A DNA stretch of 64,000 nt from Pseudomonas sp. PSE14 (GCF_029203285.1 NZ_CP115669.1:1488001-1552000), one strand, 5' to 3'; counted from the first letter of the stretch, positions 37,518 to 46,093 are shown. Translations and numbers: made by a program. Notes: a model not told the origin generated them from the sequence alone.

Positions 37518-37628
37518 ATGTTCATCGACGAAGTGGTTCTCGCAGGCATCGTTACCGTAGGACTGATGGTCGTGTTCTTCGGCGGGATCGGAATTTTCAT
37601 CTGGAAGGACAGCCACAAGAAGAGCTGA
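37518..37628 (+). CDS. 36-residue membrane peptide encoded within phrS
   Basis: The peptide MFIDEVVLAG...WKDSHKKS has one hydrophobic segment (about residues 7-29, with an FFGGIGIFIW core) flanked by an acidic N terminus and a lysine-rich C terminus, as expected for a small single-pass membrane protein. AGGAGG lies at 37503-37508, nine bases before the ATG. A longer frame upstream would begin in front of the inferred transcript start and is rejected. Function unknown; the codon structure and ribosome-binding site argue that it is translated. Confidence 0.75.
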   Translation: MFIDEVVLAGIVTVGLMVVFFGGIGIFIWKDSHKKS

Positions 37629-37661
37629 TCCTTACAGATATACAGAGCACGCAAGGCACTT

Positions 37662-37690
37662 CGGGCGACTTAGGTCGCCCGTTTTTTTTG
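37662..37690 (+). terminator. Rho-independent terminator of phrS
   Basis: CGGGCGAC-TTAG-GTCGCCCG stem followed by eight T bases. It lies 33 bases after the peptide stop and abuts the promoter of the efflux operon. Confidence 0.92.
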
Positions 37691-37714
37691 CTTGCGCGAA
37701 AGTCGGGATGCTAT

Positions 37715-37734
37715 ATTGTTAGCTTGCTAATAAT
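37715..37734. promoter_or_regulatory. SlyA/MarR-type operator before the FUSC efflux operon
   Basis: Inside this inverted repeat (ATTGTTAGC-TT-GCTAATAAT) the core TTAGCTTGCTAA (37719-37730) is the exact complement of the SlyA consensus TTAGCAAGCTAA. It follows directly on a TATATT -10 candidate (37712-37717), with a weak -35 (TTGCTT) 18 bases before that. A repressor bound here would block the transcription start. Confidence 0.6.
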
Positions 37735-37810
37735 GTGTCTGGCAACGATGTTGTCGTCCCCGTAGCCGACTATCTTTAGGCGATAGACCCGACGCCTTTC
37801 GAGAGACCGC

Positions 37811-39799
37811 GTGCGACCTACGCTACAGGCATTCCTCGCGCCGGATACGCTGGCGCTGAAATTCGCGATCAAGACGCTCCTGGCCGGCGGCCTGGCGCTC
37901 TGGTGCGCCTTCCGTTTCGACCTCGAACAGCCGCAGTGGGCACTGATGACGGTGTTCATCGTGTCCCAACCGCTGTCGGGCATGGTGGTGGCCAAGGGAT
38001 TGTTCCGCCTGATCGGCACCCTGGCCGGCACCGCCATGTCCGTGGTGATCATGGCGTTGTTCGCCCAGACTCCCTGGCTGTTCCTGCTCGCCGTGTCGGT
38101 ATGGCTCGGCCTCTGCACAGCCGCTTCGACCACGCTGCGCAACCACGTGTCGTATGCCTTCGTGCTCTCCGGCTACACGGTGGCGATCATCGGCCTGCCG
38201 GCGATCAGCCATCCGCTGGGGGTATTCGACCAGGCCGTGGCACGCTCCACGGAAATCTGCCTGGGCATCCTGTGTGCTTCGGCGGTCAGCGCCATCCTCT
38301 GGCCGCGCCGGGTCGAGGCCAACCTGGACAAGCAAGCGCGGGCCACCTGGCTTACCGGGATGCAGGCCGCGCGCAGTGAGATCGATGCCGACGCGCGGGA
38401 GATCAAGGGCCTGCTGCTGGCGCTGGGCAAGATCGTCGAGGTGGACGTACAGCGTGATCACGCCTGGTTCGAGGGCTATCGCGGACGCATGCGGTCGCGG
38501 GCACTGCGCATCCTCTCCCGCGACCTGCTCAGTCTGCTGCGTACCGCGCGCGGTGTGGCCCGCCAGCGCAGCGTGTTGGACGACGGCGACAAGGCGCGGC
38601 TGCAACCCTGGATCGATGAGCTGCAAGCAGTGTTGCAGGACCCACAGGTCGGGTCGATGAAGGCGCTGGGCGAGCGTTTGGAGCAGGCGGGCAGCGACGA
38701 CACCCGGTCCAACGACCTGCGCTACTGCCTGATCCGTTGTGCGCTGCTGCTGCGCAAGGCCGTGGACGCCGAGCGCACCATGCGTTCGGTCGCCTCGGGG
38801 GCGGTGGATGAGCGAGCGACCGGCACGCTGTCCTGGCACCGCGACTGGTTGATGGCGCTGTTTTATGGCCTGCGTAGCGCCTTGGCGCTGCTCGGCATGT
38901 CGGCCTTCTGGATGGCCACCGCCTGGCCTGCCGCCACTGGCGGGATGTTGCTGGCGGCGGTGATCTGCAGCCTGTTCGCCAATCGCGACAATGCCGTTGC
39001 CATCGGCCTGGGCTTCCTGCGCGGCATTCTTTACGCGATACCTGCCGCCGCGGTGGTCACCCAGTGGCTGCTGCCGCAGTGGAACGGTTTCCCGCTGCTC
39101 TGCATGGCCCTCGGCGTGCCGCTGTTCTTCGCCTTGCTGGGCATGGCCACACCGGCGTTGGCCGGCACCGCCACCTCATTCTCGATCCATTTCATCACCC
39201 TGGTGGCGCCGAGCAATGTGATGCGCTACGACCTGGCGTCCCTGCTCAATTCCGCCCAGGGCGTGGTCATCGGTGTGGGCTTCGCGGTTGTGGTGTTCCG
39301 CCTGTTGACCCTGCCGGCGGACTGGCTCAACCGACGCCTGATCCAGGCCACCTGTATCGACCTGGGGCGCCTGACCCGGCGGCCAATCGAGGAGGCGGAG
39401 AACTGGTTCGGCGGACGCATGGCCGACCGCCTGATCCGCCTGGCGCGGCACTACACCTTGTTGCCGAAAGAGGAGCAGCGGCGTTGGCAGGACGGCCTGC
39501 TGGCGCTGGACCTGGGCAACGAACTGATCCATATGCGCGCCTGCCTCAATAATGCCCACGGTCTGTTGCGCAAGGCGCGCGACCAGTTCCTCGGCTCGCT
39601 CGCCAGCGTGCTGGAGCAGGGGCCGGGCAGCGGCCGCGAGCAGCGCCTTGAGGCGCTCTGCGAGCCCCTGGAGGAAGCCCTGGCGCGCGATCTCCACGGC
39701 GAGAACGAACCCAATCGCCTGGCCCGCGCCGCCCTGGCGCAATTGCGCCACACTTGGCGGCAGTGGTGCCGATTGGAGGATCAGCATGGGACTGCATGA
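37811..39799 (+). CDS. FUSC-family efflux protein (AaeB-like)
   Basis: A 662-residue inner-membrane protein with two blocks of about five or six helices (residues 15-165 and 345-500), separated and followed by soluble helical regions. This is the FUSC/AaeB architecture for export of aromatic acids. It begins at GTG 37811 behind GAGAGACC. DUF1656 and HlyD-type genes follow, completing the AaeBXA-like exporter. Substrate is unknown; aromatic carboxylic acids such as p-hydroxybenzoate are typical of the family. Confidence 0.9.
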   Translation: MRPTLQAFLAPDTLALKFAIKTLLAGGLALWCAFRFDLEQPQWALMTVFIVSQPLSGMVVAKGLFRLIGTLAGTAMSVVIMALFAQTPWLFLLAVSVWLGLCTAASTTLRNHVSYAFVLSGYTVAIIGLPAISHPLGVFDQAVARSTEICLGILCASAVSAILWPRRVEANLDKQARATWLTGMQAARSEIDADAREIKGLLLALGKIVEVDVQRDHAWFEGYRGRMRSRALRILSRDLLSLLRTARGVARQRSVLDDGDKARLQPWIDELQAVLQDPQVGSMKALGERLEQAGSDDTRSNDLRYCLIRCALLLRKAVDAERTMRSVASGAVDERATGTLSWHRDWLMALFYGLRSALALLGMSAFWMATAWPAATGGMLLAAVICSLFANRDNAVAIGLGFLRGILYAIPAAAVVTQWLLPQWNGFPLLCMALGVPLFFALLGMATPALAGTATSFSIHFITLVAPSNVMRYDLASLLNSAQGVVIGVGFAVVVFRLLTLPADWLNRRLIQATCIDLGRLTRRPIEEAENWFGGRMADRLIRLARHYTLLPKEEQRRWQDGLLALDLGNELIHMRACLNNAHGLLRKARDQFLGSLASVLEQGPGSGREQRLEALCEPLEEALARDLHGENEPNRLARAALAQLRHTWRQWCRLEDQHGTA

Positions 39800-39995
39800 G
39801 GTCGGTTGGGGCGGCGTCTACCTCAGCCCGTTGTTCATCTACGCGGTACTGGCCCTGGGCCTGACGGTGGTGCTGCGCCTGCTGCTGCAGGCCACGCCCT
39901 TCGGCCGCTGGATCTGGCACGAAGCGCTGTTCGATTGCTCGTTGTTCGTGCTGATTCTCTGTGGCGTCACCTGGGCACTGAGCGCGGCCCCTTGA
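39786..39995 (+). CDS. DUF1656 small membrane protein (AaeX-like)
   Basis: A 69-residue protein with two membrane helices, beginning MGLHEVGWGGVYLSPLFIYAVLALGL, which matches the DUF1656/AaeX family. These proteins accompany FUSC and HlyD partners, with an undefined structural role. ATG 39786 lies inside the last codons of the FUSC gene (14-base overlap), preceded by GGAGGA. Confidence 0.88.
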   Translation: MGLHEVGWGGVYLSPLFIYAVLALGLTVVLRLLLQATPFGRWIWHEALFDCSLFVLILCGVTWALSAAP

Positions 39996-40008
39996 GAGGA
40001 GAAGTTGA

Positions 40009-40866
40009 ATGCGCGGATTCCTTCGCGTAGCCGTCACCCTGATTCTGGTCTTCTGCGCCGTACTCGCCGGCACTTGGCTATGGCGCTACTACATGCTCTC
40101 GCCCTGGACCCGCGATGCGCGGGTGCGTGCCGACGTGGTGGTGATCGCCCCTGACGTGTCCGGCTGGGTTACCGACCTGGCGGTGCAGGACAACCAGCAG
40201 GTGAAGGCCGGCGACCTGATCATGCGCATCGACCGCGAGCGCTACGCCGCCAATCTGGAGCAGGCCAAGGCGCTTGCCGAGACCCGTCACCAGCAGTACC
40301 TGTTGCGCCAGAGCGAAGCATCCCGGCGAAATCGCCTGGGCATCGCGGCGATCAGCGCCGAAGACAAGGAGACCGCGCAGATCAACGCCGCCATCGCCAA
40401 GAGCGAATACGACCAGGCGCTGGCCCAGTTGCGCCTGGCCGAACTGAACCTGACCCGCAGCGAAATGCGCGCTCCGCGCGACGGCCAGGTCACCAACCTG
40501 CGCCTGGCCCAGGGCAACTACGCCCAGGCCGGCCAGCCGGCGATGGCGCTGGTGGACCAGAAGTCCTTCTACGTTACCGCCTACTTCGAGGAGACCAAGC
40601 TGCCCGGCATTCGTGTCGGCCAGCCGGCGAAGATCGTGCTGATGAGCGGCGATACCGCCATCGATGGCACCGTGGAAAGCATCAGCAGCGGCATCACCGA
40701 CCGCAACGCGATTCCCGACAGCCAGTTGCTGGCCAACGTCGAACCGACCTTCAACTGGGTGCGCTTGGCCCAGCGCATCCCGGTGCGCATCCGTCTGGAC
40801 AAGGTGCCCGCAGGCATCCACCTGAGCGCGGGGATGACCGCCAGCGTCACGGTGAGGGAACGCTGA
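40009..40866 (+). CDS. HlyD/EmrA-family periplasmic adaptor (AaeA-like)
   Basis: A 285-residue membrane-fusion protein. One N-terminal helix (residues 5-25) is followed by the lipoyl half-motif VIAPDVSGWVTDLAVQDNQQVKAGDLIMRID, a helical hairpin (about 80-140), a second lipoyl half (RAPRDGQVTNLRLAQGNYAQAGQPAMALVD) and a beta-barrel domain. It links the FUSC pump to an outer-membrane channel. GAGAGGAGAAG precedes the start. The 3' end overlaps the convergent MFS gene by 20 bases. Confidence 0.92.
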   Translation: MRGFLRVAVTLILVFCAVLAGTWLWRYYMLSPWTRDARVRADVVVIAPDVSGWVTDLAVQDNQQVKAGDLIMRIDRERYAANLEQAKALAETRHQQYLLRQSEASRRNRLGIAAISAEDKETAQINAAIAKSEYDQALAQLRLAELNLTRSEMRAPRDGQVTNLRLAQGNYAQAGQPAMALVDQKSFYVTAYFEETKLPGIRVGQPAKIVLMSGDTAIDGTVESISSGITDRNAIPDSQLLANVEPTFNWVRLAQRIPVRIRLDKVPAGIHLSAGMTASVTVRER

Positions 40867-42025
40867 ACGGAGTGTCATCCCGCTCACGCTGCAGCCAGCA
40901 GGATAGTGTCGCGCAGAGCACCGACGCCGCCACCAGTGCGATACCGACCCAGGGCGTCCAGGTGATGCCGGCCAGGCTGATCACCGCGCCGCCCAGCGCC
41001 GCGCCGAGGGCCACGCCCAGGTGCATGGCCGAGGTGTTCAGCGCCACCCCGGCACTGCCGCTGGCCGGGTCGCTGGCCAGCAGGTAGCTCTGAACCGCCG
41101 GCGAGATCATCCAGCTGATGGTGCTCCAGACCATCAGCGCCATCAGCAACAGCCAGGGATGCCCGAGGCTCAACGGAATCGCCAGCATTGCCAGGGCGAA
41201 CAGCCCCGGCACCACGATCAGCGCACGGCGATGCCCGAGACGGTCGCTCAACCAGCCACCCAGGTAACCGCCCCCGATGGCGGCGAGGCCGATCAGCAGC
41301 AGAGCCAGGGCGATGCGCTGGCTGTCGGTGATCCCGGCGACCTGCTGGATCCAAGGCGTGATGTAGGCGAACAGGGTGAAGTGCCCGCCCAGCAGCAGGA
41401 TCGACACCAGCTGCGCCAGGTTCAGCGAGGGGCTGCGCAGCTGGCGCTTGTACGCCGCGCCATTGGCTGGGCTGCCCAGCGTGCGACGGGGCAGGGCGAG
41501 GCGCAGCAGGGCGGCCAGTGGCAGTGAATAGAGGGCGATGGCGGCGAAGATCCAGCGCCAGCCAAACCACTCGTTCACCAGTACGCCAGCCGGCACGCCG
41601 AACACCAGTGAACCGCTGATGCCCATGAAGATCAGGCCGATCGCGCGCCCGCGCTGGGCCGGCGGCGCCAGTTCCACCGCCAGCAGGCTGGCCTGCATGA
41701 TGAGCAGCCCGCAGCAAGCGGCCATGCCGATACGCATCAGCAGCAGCGACAGGTAGCCGGGGCTCAGTGCGGCGCCGGCATTGAACATGGCGAAGATCAG
41801 CAGGGTGATCACCAGCAGGCGCCGGCAATCGGCGCCCCGGGTCAGCCAGCCGAGCAGCGGCGCGGCGATGGCGAAACTCAGGGAGAACAGGCTGGTGAGC
41901 TGGCCGGCGAGGCTGAGGGATACGCCCAGGTCGGCGGCGAGCGAGGGTAGGATGCCAGTGAGGATGGCCTCGGCGAGGCCTGCGGCGAAGGTGCAGAGGG
42001 ATAGCAACAGCAGTCGAAGGTCCAT
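40847..42025 (-). CDS. Major facilitator superfamily efflux transporter
   Basis: A 392-residue twelve-helix MFS protein of the drug/sugar efflux type. The motif around LLGWLTRGADCRRLLV corresponds to the loop 2-3 signature, and GGYLGGWLSDRLGHRRALIV is the repeat in the second half. It resembles AraJ/YdhP-type exporters. It is convergent with the HlyD gene and transcribed in the same direction as phaJ1, but 143 bases apart. Substrate unknown. Confidence 0.88.
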   Translation of the reverse strand: MDLRLLLLSLCTFAAGLAEAILTGILPSLAADLGVSLSLAGQLTSLFSLSFAIAAPLLGWLTRGADCRRLLVITLLIFAMFNAGAALSPGYLSLLLMRIGMAACCGLLIMQASLLAVELAPPAQRGRAIGLIFMGISGSLVFGVPAGVLVNEWFGWRWIFAAIALYSLPLAALLRLALPRRTLGSPANGAAYKRQLRSPSLNLAQLVSILLLGGHFTLFAYITPWIQQVAGITDSQRIALALLLIGLAAIGGGYLGGWLSDRLGHRRALIVVPGLFALAMLAIPLSLGHPWLLLMALMVWSTISWMISPAVQSYLLASDPASGSAGVALNTSAMHLGVALGAALGGAVISLAGITWTPWVGIALVAASVLCATLSCWLQRERDDTPFSVPSP

Positions 42026-42168
42026 GGCGGCTCCGATTCCCGGTGATGGGGTTTCGGGCGGAAGGCCTTCGGTTATCCCAGTTGATTGAACTGACGACGG
42101 GGAAGGGTAGTTGAGGCGGAAACTGTATACAAGTTTCCGGGGCCGGACGGCCGGCCCCGGAGTGCGTA

Positions 42169-42639
42169 TCAGCCGATGGTGATCGGCGGCAGCGCAGGCA
42201 GTTCGATGTTGAGCTTCTCCGCGGGCGCCAGCACTTCGGCTTCGCCTTTCACCACAGCCTTGCCATCCTGGTTGAGCACCACGGTGCCGATGCGCACGCG
42301 GTTCTTCGGCAGCTTTTCCAGCACTTCCAGTTCCACCGTCAGTTCGTCACCGAGTTTCACCGGACGGGTGAACGTCAGGTTCTGGCCGAGGTAGATGGTG
42401 CCAGGGCCCGGCAGGGTGGTGGCGATTGCCGCGCTGATCAGCGCGCCGGTGAGCATGCCGTGGGCGATACGCTCCTTGAACTGGGTGGTGGCAGCGTACT
42501 CGGCGTCCAGGTGAACCGGGTTGCGGTCGCCGGAGACTTCTGCGAACAGCTGGATGTCGCGCTCGCCGACGCTGCGCTTGAAGTTGGCTTTCTGGCCGAC
42601 TTCGAGTTCTTCGTAGGGGACGTTCTGGACCTGGGTCAT
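42169..42639 (-). CDS. phaJ1: (R)-specific enoyl-CoA hydratase PhaJ1-type (MaoC fold)
   Basis: A 156-residue hot-dog-fold hydratase. The catalytic pair is D38 and H43 in SGDRNPVHLDAEYA, followed by the family stretch RIAHGMLTGALISAAIATTLPGPGTIYLGQNLTF. It converts trans-2-enoyl-CoA from beta-oxidation into (R)-3-hydroxyacyl-CoA, which feeds polyhydroxyalkanoate or rhamnolipid-type synthesis. The preceding alpha/beta-hydrolase gene overlaps its start by four bases. Length and position fit PA3302 (PhaJ1) as I remember it. Confidence 0.9.
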   Translation of the reverse strand: MTQVQNVPYEELEVGQKANFKRSVGERDIQLFAEVSGDRNPVHLDAEYAATTQFKERIAHGMLTGALISAAIATTLPGPGTIYLGQNLTFTRPVKLGDELTVELEVLEKLPKNRVRIGTVVLNQDGKAVVKGEAEVLAPAEKLNIELPALPPITIG

Positions 42640-43589
42640 AGGGGCTCCTCGAGGGTCTCGGCCTGGCGGACGGGGCAGTGCGCACCCAGCCAGTCGATCA
42701 GGTTGTGGGTGACCTCGTTACGGTTGCTCTCATTGAACAACTCGTGACGCGCGTCGGAATAAATCTTCAGTTGGACGTCACGAACCCCGGCCCGGGTCAT
42801 CGCCTGGGCGAGAACGCGCAGGCGCTTGCCCTGGCTGACCGGGTCGCGCTCGCCGCCAATCACCAGCACGGGCAGGTCGCTGCGAATGCGCGAGAGATGC
42901 TCCAGCGGGGTGATGTCGGCCAGGCCGCCGAGCAGGTCCAGCCACAGCTGGTTGCTGCAGCGGAAGCCGCAGAGCGGGTCGTTGACGTACTTGTCGACTT
43001 CGACGGGATCGCGGCTGAGCCAGTCGAAGGCGGTGCGGTTCGGTTTGAAGGCCTTGTTGAAGGAGCCGAACGAGAGGAAGTCGATCAGCGCGCTGCGCCC
43101 CAGCGGGCCTTGCCGCCAGCGCTCGAAGCGGGCGATGGCGCGGGCGCTCTTGTACAGCGCCACCGGCTGGTAGTTGGAGCCGGAGAGTACCGCCGCCTTC
43201 AGGCTGGCGCTGTGCTGCATCAGGTAGGCGCTGCCGATGTAGCTGCCCATGCTGTGGCCGAGCAGGACGATGGGCAGGTCCGGGTGTTCTTCGCTGATGT
43301 GCTGGTTCAGCGTATGCAGGTCGCCGATCACCTTGCCCCAGCCGCCGTGGTCGGCGTAGTGGCCCAGTTCGCCATGCTCGGCAGTGCGGCCGTGGCCGCG
43401 CTGGTCGATGGCGTAGAGGTGGTAGCCGGCGGCGTTCAGCGCAAGCCCCAGGCGCTCGTAGCGGCCGGCGTGCTCGGCCATGCCGTGGGAGAGCATCAGG
43501 GCCCCACGGGAGGGGCCATCCGGCGCCCAGTGGCGGGTGTACAGCGGCGTCTCGTCGCTGGCGGTCAGCCAGTAGGCAGCGTAAGGCAT
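42636..43589 (-). CDS. Alpha/beta hydrolase, monoacylglycerol lipase/lysophospholipase-like
   Basis: A 317-residue serine hydrolase. The nucleophile elbow is LLGHSMGSYIG (S113) and the oxyanion region is MLSHGMAEHAGRYERLG. The acid and base are probably the aspartate in GGERDPVSQGKRL and the histidine in SDARHELFNE. It resembles PldB/YHR-type lysophospholipases and monoacylglycerol lipases that free fatty acids in the cytoplasm. It is co-transcribed with phaJ1 and divergent from fadD2, so its products would feed fatty-acid activation. Confidence 0.9.
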   Translation of the reverse strand: MPYAAYWLTASDETPLYTRHWAPDGPSRGALMLSHGMAEHAGRYERLGLALNAAGYHLYAIDQRGHGRTAEHGELGHYADHGGWGKVIGDLHTLNQHISEEHPDLPIVLLGHSMGSYIGSAYLMQHSASLKAAVLSGSNYQPVALYKSARAIARFERWRQGPLGRSALIDFLSFGSFNKAFKPNRTAFDWLSRDPVEVDKYVNDPLCGFRCSNQLWLDLLGGLADITPLEHLSRIRSDLPVLVIGGERDPVSQGKRLRVLAQAMTRAGVRDVQLKIYSDARHELFNESNRNEVTHNLIDWLGAHCPVRQAETLEEPL

Positions 43590-43926
43590 GGGTCCTTCCC
43601 GATTGTTGTACGAATTATCGAGCGCAAGTGAGACACGGCGATCATCGCCGACGCTGCGCAGTGTACAGCGCTGCGCGTGTCTGCCCAGGCGATTTTTGCT
43701 CAGCTGCGCGCGCGGACATTTCCTGTATGGATTGCGTCGGCTGGCCTAGGCTTCCCGCGACGTCAGGCGTTGGGCGCCATTGCGCCTGGCAAGGGGGCGG
43801 TGGGGCAAGATTCACGCAGTCAATGACGCTTGCTGGAGTCTTTGCGCTGACCGGGGGAACTGCTAGCTTCCGTCAAATGACCGCATTGGCGGTTTGGTTT
43901 CGCTCAGGTACGAGGATAAGAAAAAC
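43590..43926. other. Divergent intergenic region, lipase / fadD2
   Basis: This 337-base gap separates two divergent lipid genes. No gene is supported. A GAGGATAAG precedes fadD2. I looked for a PsrA-type site (GAAAC or CAAAC with an inverted partner) and saw only single half-sites around 43890, so no operator is called. Confidence 0.5.
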
Positions 43927-45615
43927 ATGCAACCTGATTTCTGGAACGACAAACGCCCGGCTGGCGTGCCCAGTGACATCGATCTGACGGCCTACAAGTC
44001 CGTGGTGGAAGTGTTCGAGCGCTCCTGCAAGAAGTTCGCCGACCGTCCGGCGTTCAGCAATCTGGGTGTGACCCTGACCTACGCCGAGCTGGACCGCCTG
44101 TCCGCCGCCTTCGGTGCGTACCTGCAGAAGAATACCGACCTCAAGCCCGGCGACCGTATCGCCGTGCAGATGCCCAATATCCTGCAATACCCGATCGCCG
44201 TGTTCGGCGCCTTGCGCGCGGGCCTGGTGGTGGTCAACACCAACCCGCTGTACACCGCCCGCGAGATGCGCCATCAGTTCAAGGACTCCGGCGCCCGCGC
44301 GCTGGTCTACGTGAACCTGTTCGGCAAGCTGGTGCAGGAAGTGCTGCCCGACACCGGCATCGAATACCTGATCGAGGCGCGCATGGGGGATATGCTGCCT
44401 GCGCTCAAGGGCTTCGTGGTCAACACCGTGGTCAAGCACGTGAAGAAGATGGTGCCGGAGTACAACCTGCCCCAGGCCGTCTCCTTCAAGGACGCCCTGC
44501 GCCAGGGCCGCGGCCATGGCCTGCAGCCGGTCAAGGTCGGCCTGGAAGACATCGCGGTGCTGCAGTACACCGGTGGCACCACCGGCGTAGCCAAGGGCGC
44601 CATGCTCACCCACGGCAACCTGGTGGCCAACATGCAGCAGGTGCACGCCTGCCTGCAGCAGCACGGCCCGGACGGCAAGCCGCTGATGCAGGTGGGCAAC
44701 GAGGTGATGATCGCGCCGCTGCCGCTGTACCACATCTATGCCTTCACCGCGAATTGCATGTGCATGATGGTCAACGGCAACCACAACGTGCTGATCACCA
44801 ACCCGCGCGACATCCCTGGCTTCATCAAGGAACTGAAGCAGTGGCGCTTCTCCGCACTGCTGGGCCTGAACACGCTGTTCGTCGCCCTGATGGACCGCCC
44901 GGAGTTCAAGGAACTGGACTTCTCCAACCTCAAGGTCACCAACTCCGGGGGCACCGCGCTGGTCACCGCTACCGCCGAGCGCTGGAAGGCCATGACCGGT
45001 TGCTCGGTGGTGGAGGGTTACGGCCTCACCGAAACATCCCCGGTCGTGACCACCAACCCGTATGGCGACAAGGCGCGCCTGGGGACCGTTGGTATCCCGG
45101 TGGTGGGTACTGCGCTGAAGGTGATCGATGACGATGGCCGCGACCTCGGCCTGGGCGAGCGCGGCGAACTGTGCGTGAAGGGCCCGCAGGTGATGAAGGG
45201 CTACTGGCAGCGCCCGGAGGCCACCGCCGAGGTGCTGGACGCCGAAGGCTGGCTGCGTACCGGCGACATCGCGGTGATCGACCCGGACGGCTTCGTGCGC
45301 ATCGTCGACCGCAAGAAGGACCTGATCATTGTCTCCGGTTTCAACGTCTACCCCAACGAGATCGAGGACGTGGTCATGGCTCACCCGAAAGTCGCCAACT
45401 GTGCGGCCGTGGGGGTGCCGGACGAGAAATCCGGCGAGGCGGTGAAGCTGTTCGTCGTGCCGCGCGAGGGCGGAGTGACGGTGGAAGAGCTCAAGGCCTA
45501 CTGCAAGGAGAATTTCACCGGCTACAAGGTGCCCAAGCACATCGTCATCAAGGACGCCCTGCCGATGACGCCGGTGGGCAAGATCCTGCGCCGGGAGCTG
45601 CGCGAAACCGCCTGA
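43927..45615 (+). CDS. fadD2: Long-chain fatty acyl-CoA synthetase FadD2
   Basis: A 562-residue adenylate-forming enzyme that activates fatty acids to acyl-CoA for beta-oxidation. The P-loop-like motif is YTGGTTGVAKGAMLTH. The adenylate region reads GYGLTETSPVV. The hinge is DRKKDLIIVSGFNVYPNEIE, and the catalytic lysine is in TPVGKILRRELRE. It is the first of a tandem pair with fadD1 and corresponds to PA3300. ATG 43927 is chosen because MQPDFWNDKRP matches other FadD starts. Confidence 0.95.
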   Translation: MQPDFWNDKRPAGVPSDIDLTAYKSVVEVFERSCKKFADRPAFSNLGVTLTYAELDRLSAAFGAYLQKNTDLKPGDRIAVQMPNILQYPIAVFGALRAGLVVVNTNPLYTAREMRHQFKDSGARALVYVNLFGKLVQEVLPDTGIEYLIEARMGDMLPALKGFVVNTVVKHVKKMVPEYNLPQAVSFKDALRQGRGHGLQPVKVGLEDIAVLQYTGGTTGVAKGAMLTHGNLVANMQQVHACLQQHGPDGKPLMQVGNEVMIAPLPLYHIYAFTANCMCMMVNGNHNVLITNPRDIPGFIKELKQWRFSALLGLNTLFVALMDRPEFKELDFSNLKVTNSGGTALVTATAERWKAMTGCSVVEGYGLTETSPVVTTNPYGDKARLGTVGIPVVGTALKVIDDDGRDLGLGERGELCVKGPQVMKGYWQRPEATAEVLDAEGWLRTGDIAVIDPDGFVRIVDRKKDLIIVSGFNVYPNEIEDVVMAHPKVANCAAVGVPDEKSGEAVKLFVVPREGGVTVEELKAYCKENFTGYKVPKHIVIKDALPMTPVGKILRRELRETA

Positions 45616-45628
45616 GGTGAGCGTGGAC

Positions 45629-45667
45629 GAAAAAGGGGGCTGATCCGGGATCAGCCCCCTTTTTTTG
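45629..45667. terminator. Terminator after fadD2
   Basis: AAAGGGGGCTGATC-CG-GATCAGCCCCCTTTTTTT hairpin, symmetrical, between fadD2 and the convergent DUF465 gene. Confidence 0.92.
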
Positions 45668-45690
45668 TTGCTGGTTGCCGGCCGAGTGGG

Positions 45691-45939
45691 TCAACCGCCA
45701 CAGCTGCCACTGCCGCATTGGCAGCAGCCATCCTTCTTGCGCAGGATCTCGTACAGGTCGTCCTTGAGCTGCAGCTTCTGCTTCTTCAGCGTCTCGATGG
45801 TGTCGTGCGAGGCAGGGGTGATACCGGCTTCCATGTTCTTGATCTGCTGGTCGAGATCGTTGTGGCTATGGAAGAGCTTTGCGAAATGCGGGTCCTCGGC
45901 CTTGAGGCGGGTAATCTTTTCACGGAATTCGGGAAACAT
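45691..45939 (-). CDS. DUF465 (YdcH/SlyX-like) protein with Cys-rich tail
   Basis: An 82-residue helical protein of the DUF465/YdcH family (FPEFREKITRLKAEDPHFAKLFHSHNDLDQQI, with a long coiled-coil region). The core ends KLQLKDDLYEILRKK. An unusual C-terminal addition contains CCQCGSGSCGG, four cysteines that could bind metal. Start ATG 45939 has GGAGAA upstream. The gene lies between the two fadD genes on the opposite strand. Function unknown. Confidence 0.85.
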   Translation of the reverse strand: MFPEFREKITRLKAEDPHFAKLFHSHNDLDQQIKNMEAGITPASHDTIETLKKQKLQLKDDLYEILRKKDGCCQCGSGSCGG

Positions 45940-46093
45940 GAGGGTTCTCCAGGAGAGTGCAAAAGCACTTTGCGGGATACGGACCTGGCCGGTGTTGAGG
46001 TAGATCATTCCCGGAAGGTGATTTCACCGGTGCCTGGCGGATGAAGCTTTTACCGATCCGGAAGCTGCGACGAGTGTCTTTGCGCTTTCCCGC

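Larger units (their letters stand above)
37482..37690 (+). ncRNA. phrS: PhrS-like Anr-dependent small RNA
   Basis: Transcript ends are inferred from the Anr promoter (start near 37482) and the terminator ending near 37690, giving about 209 nt; PhrS of P. aeruginosa is about 212 nt. The position agrees too: after the AlkB-like gene, as in PAO1. PhrS also carries a short open reading frame of about 37 codons, present here. In P. aeruginosa PhrS activates translation of the quinolone regulator PqsR under low oxygen. Whether this species has that target cannot be seen in the window. Confidence 0.8.

Noticed and set aside
43628-43987. Plus-strand open frame of 119 codons before fadD2
   Set aside because: It overlaps the fadD2 start in another frame and resembles no protein; the gap is treated as regulatory.
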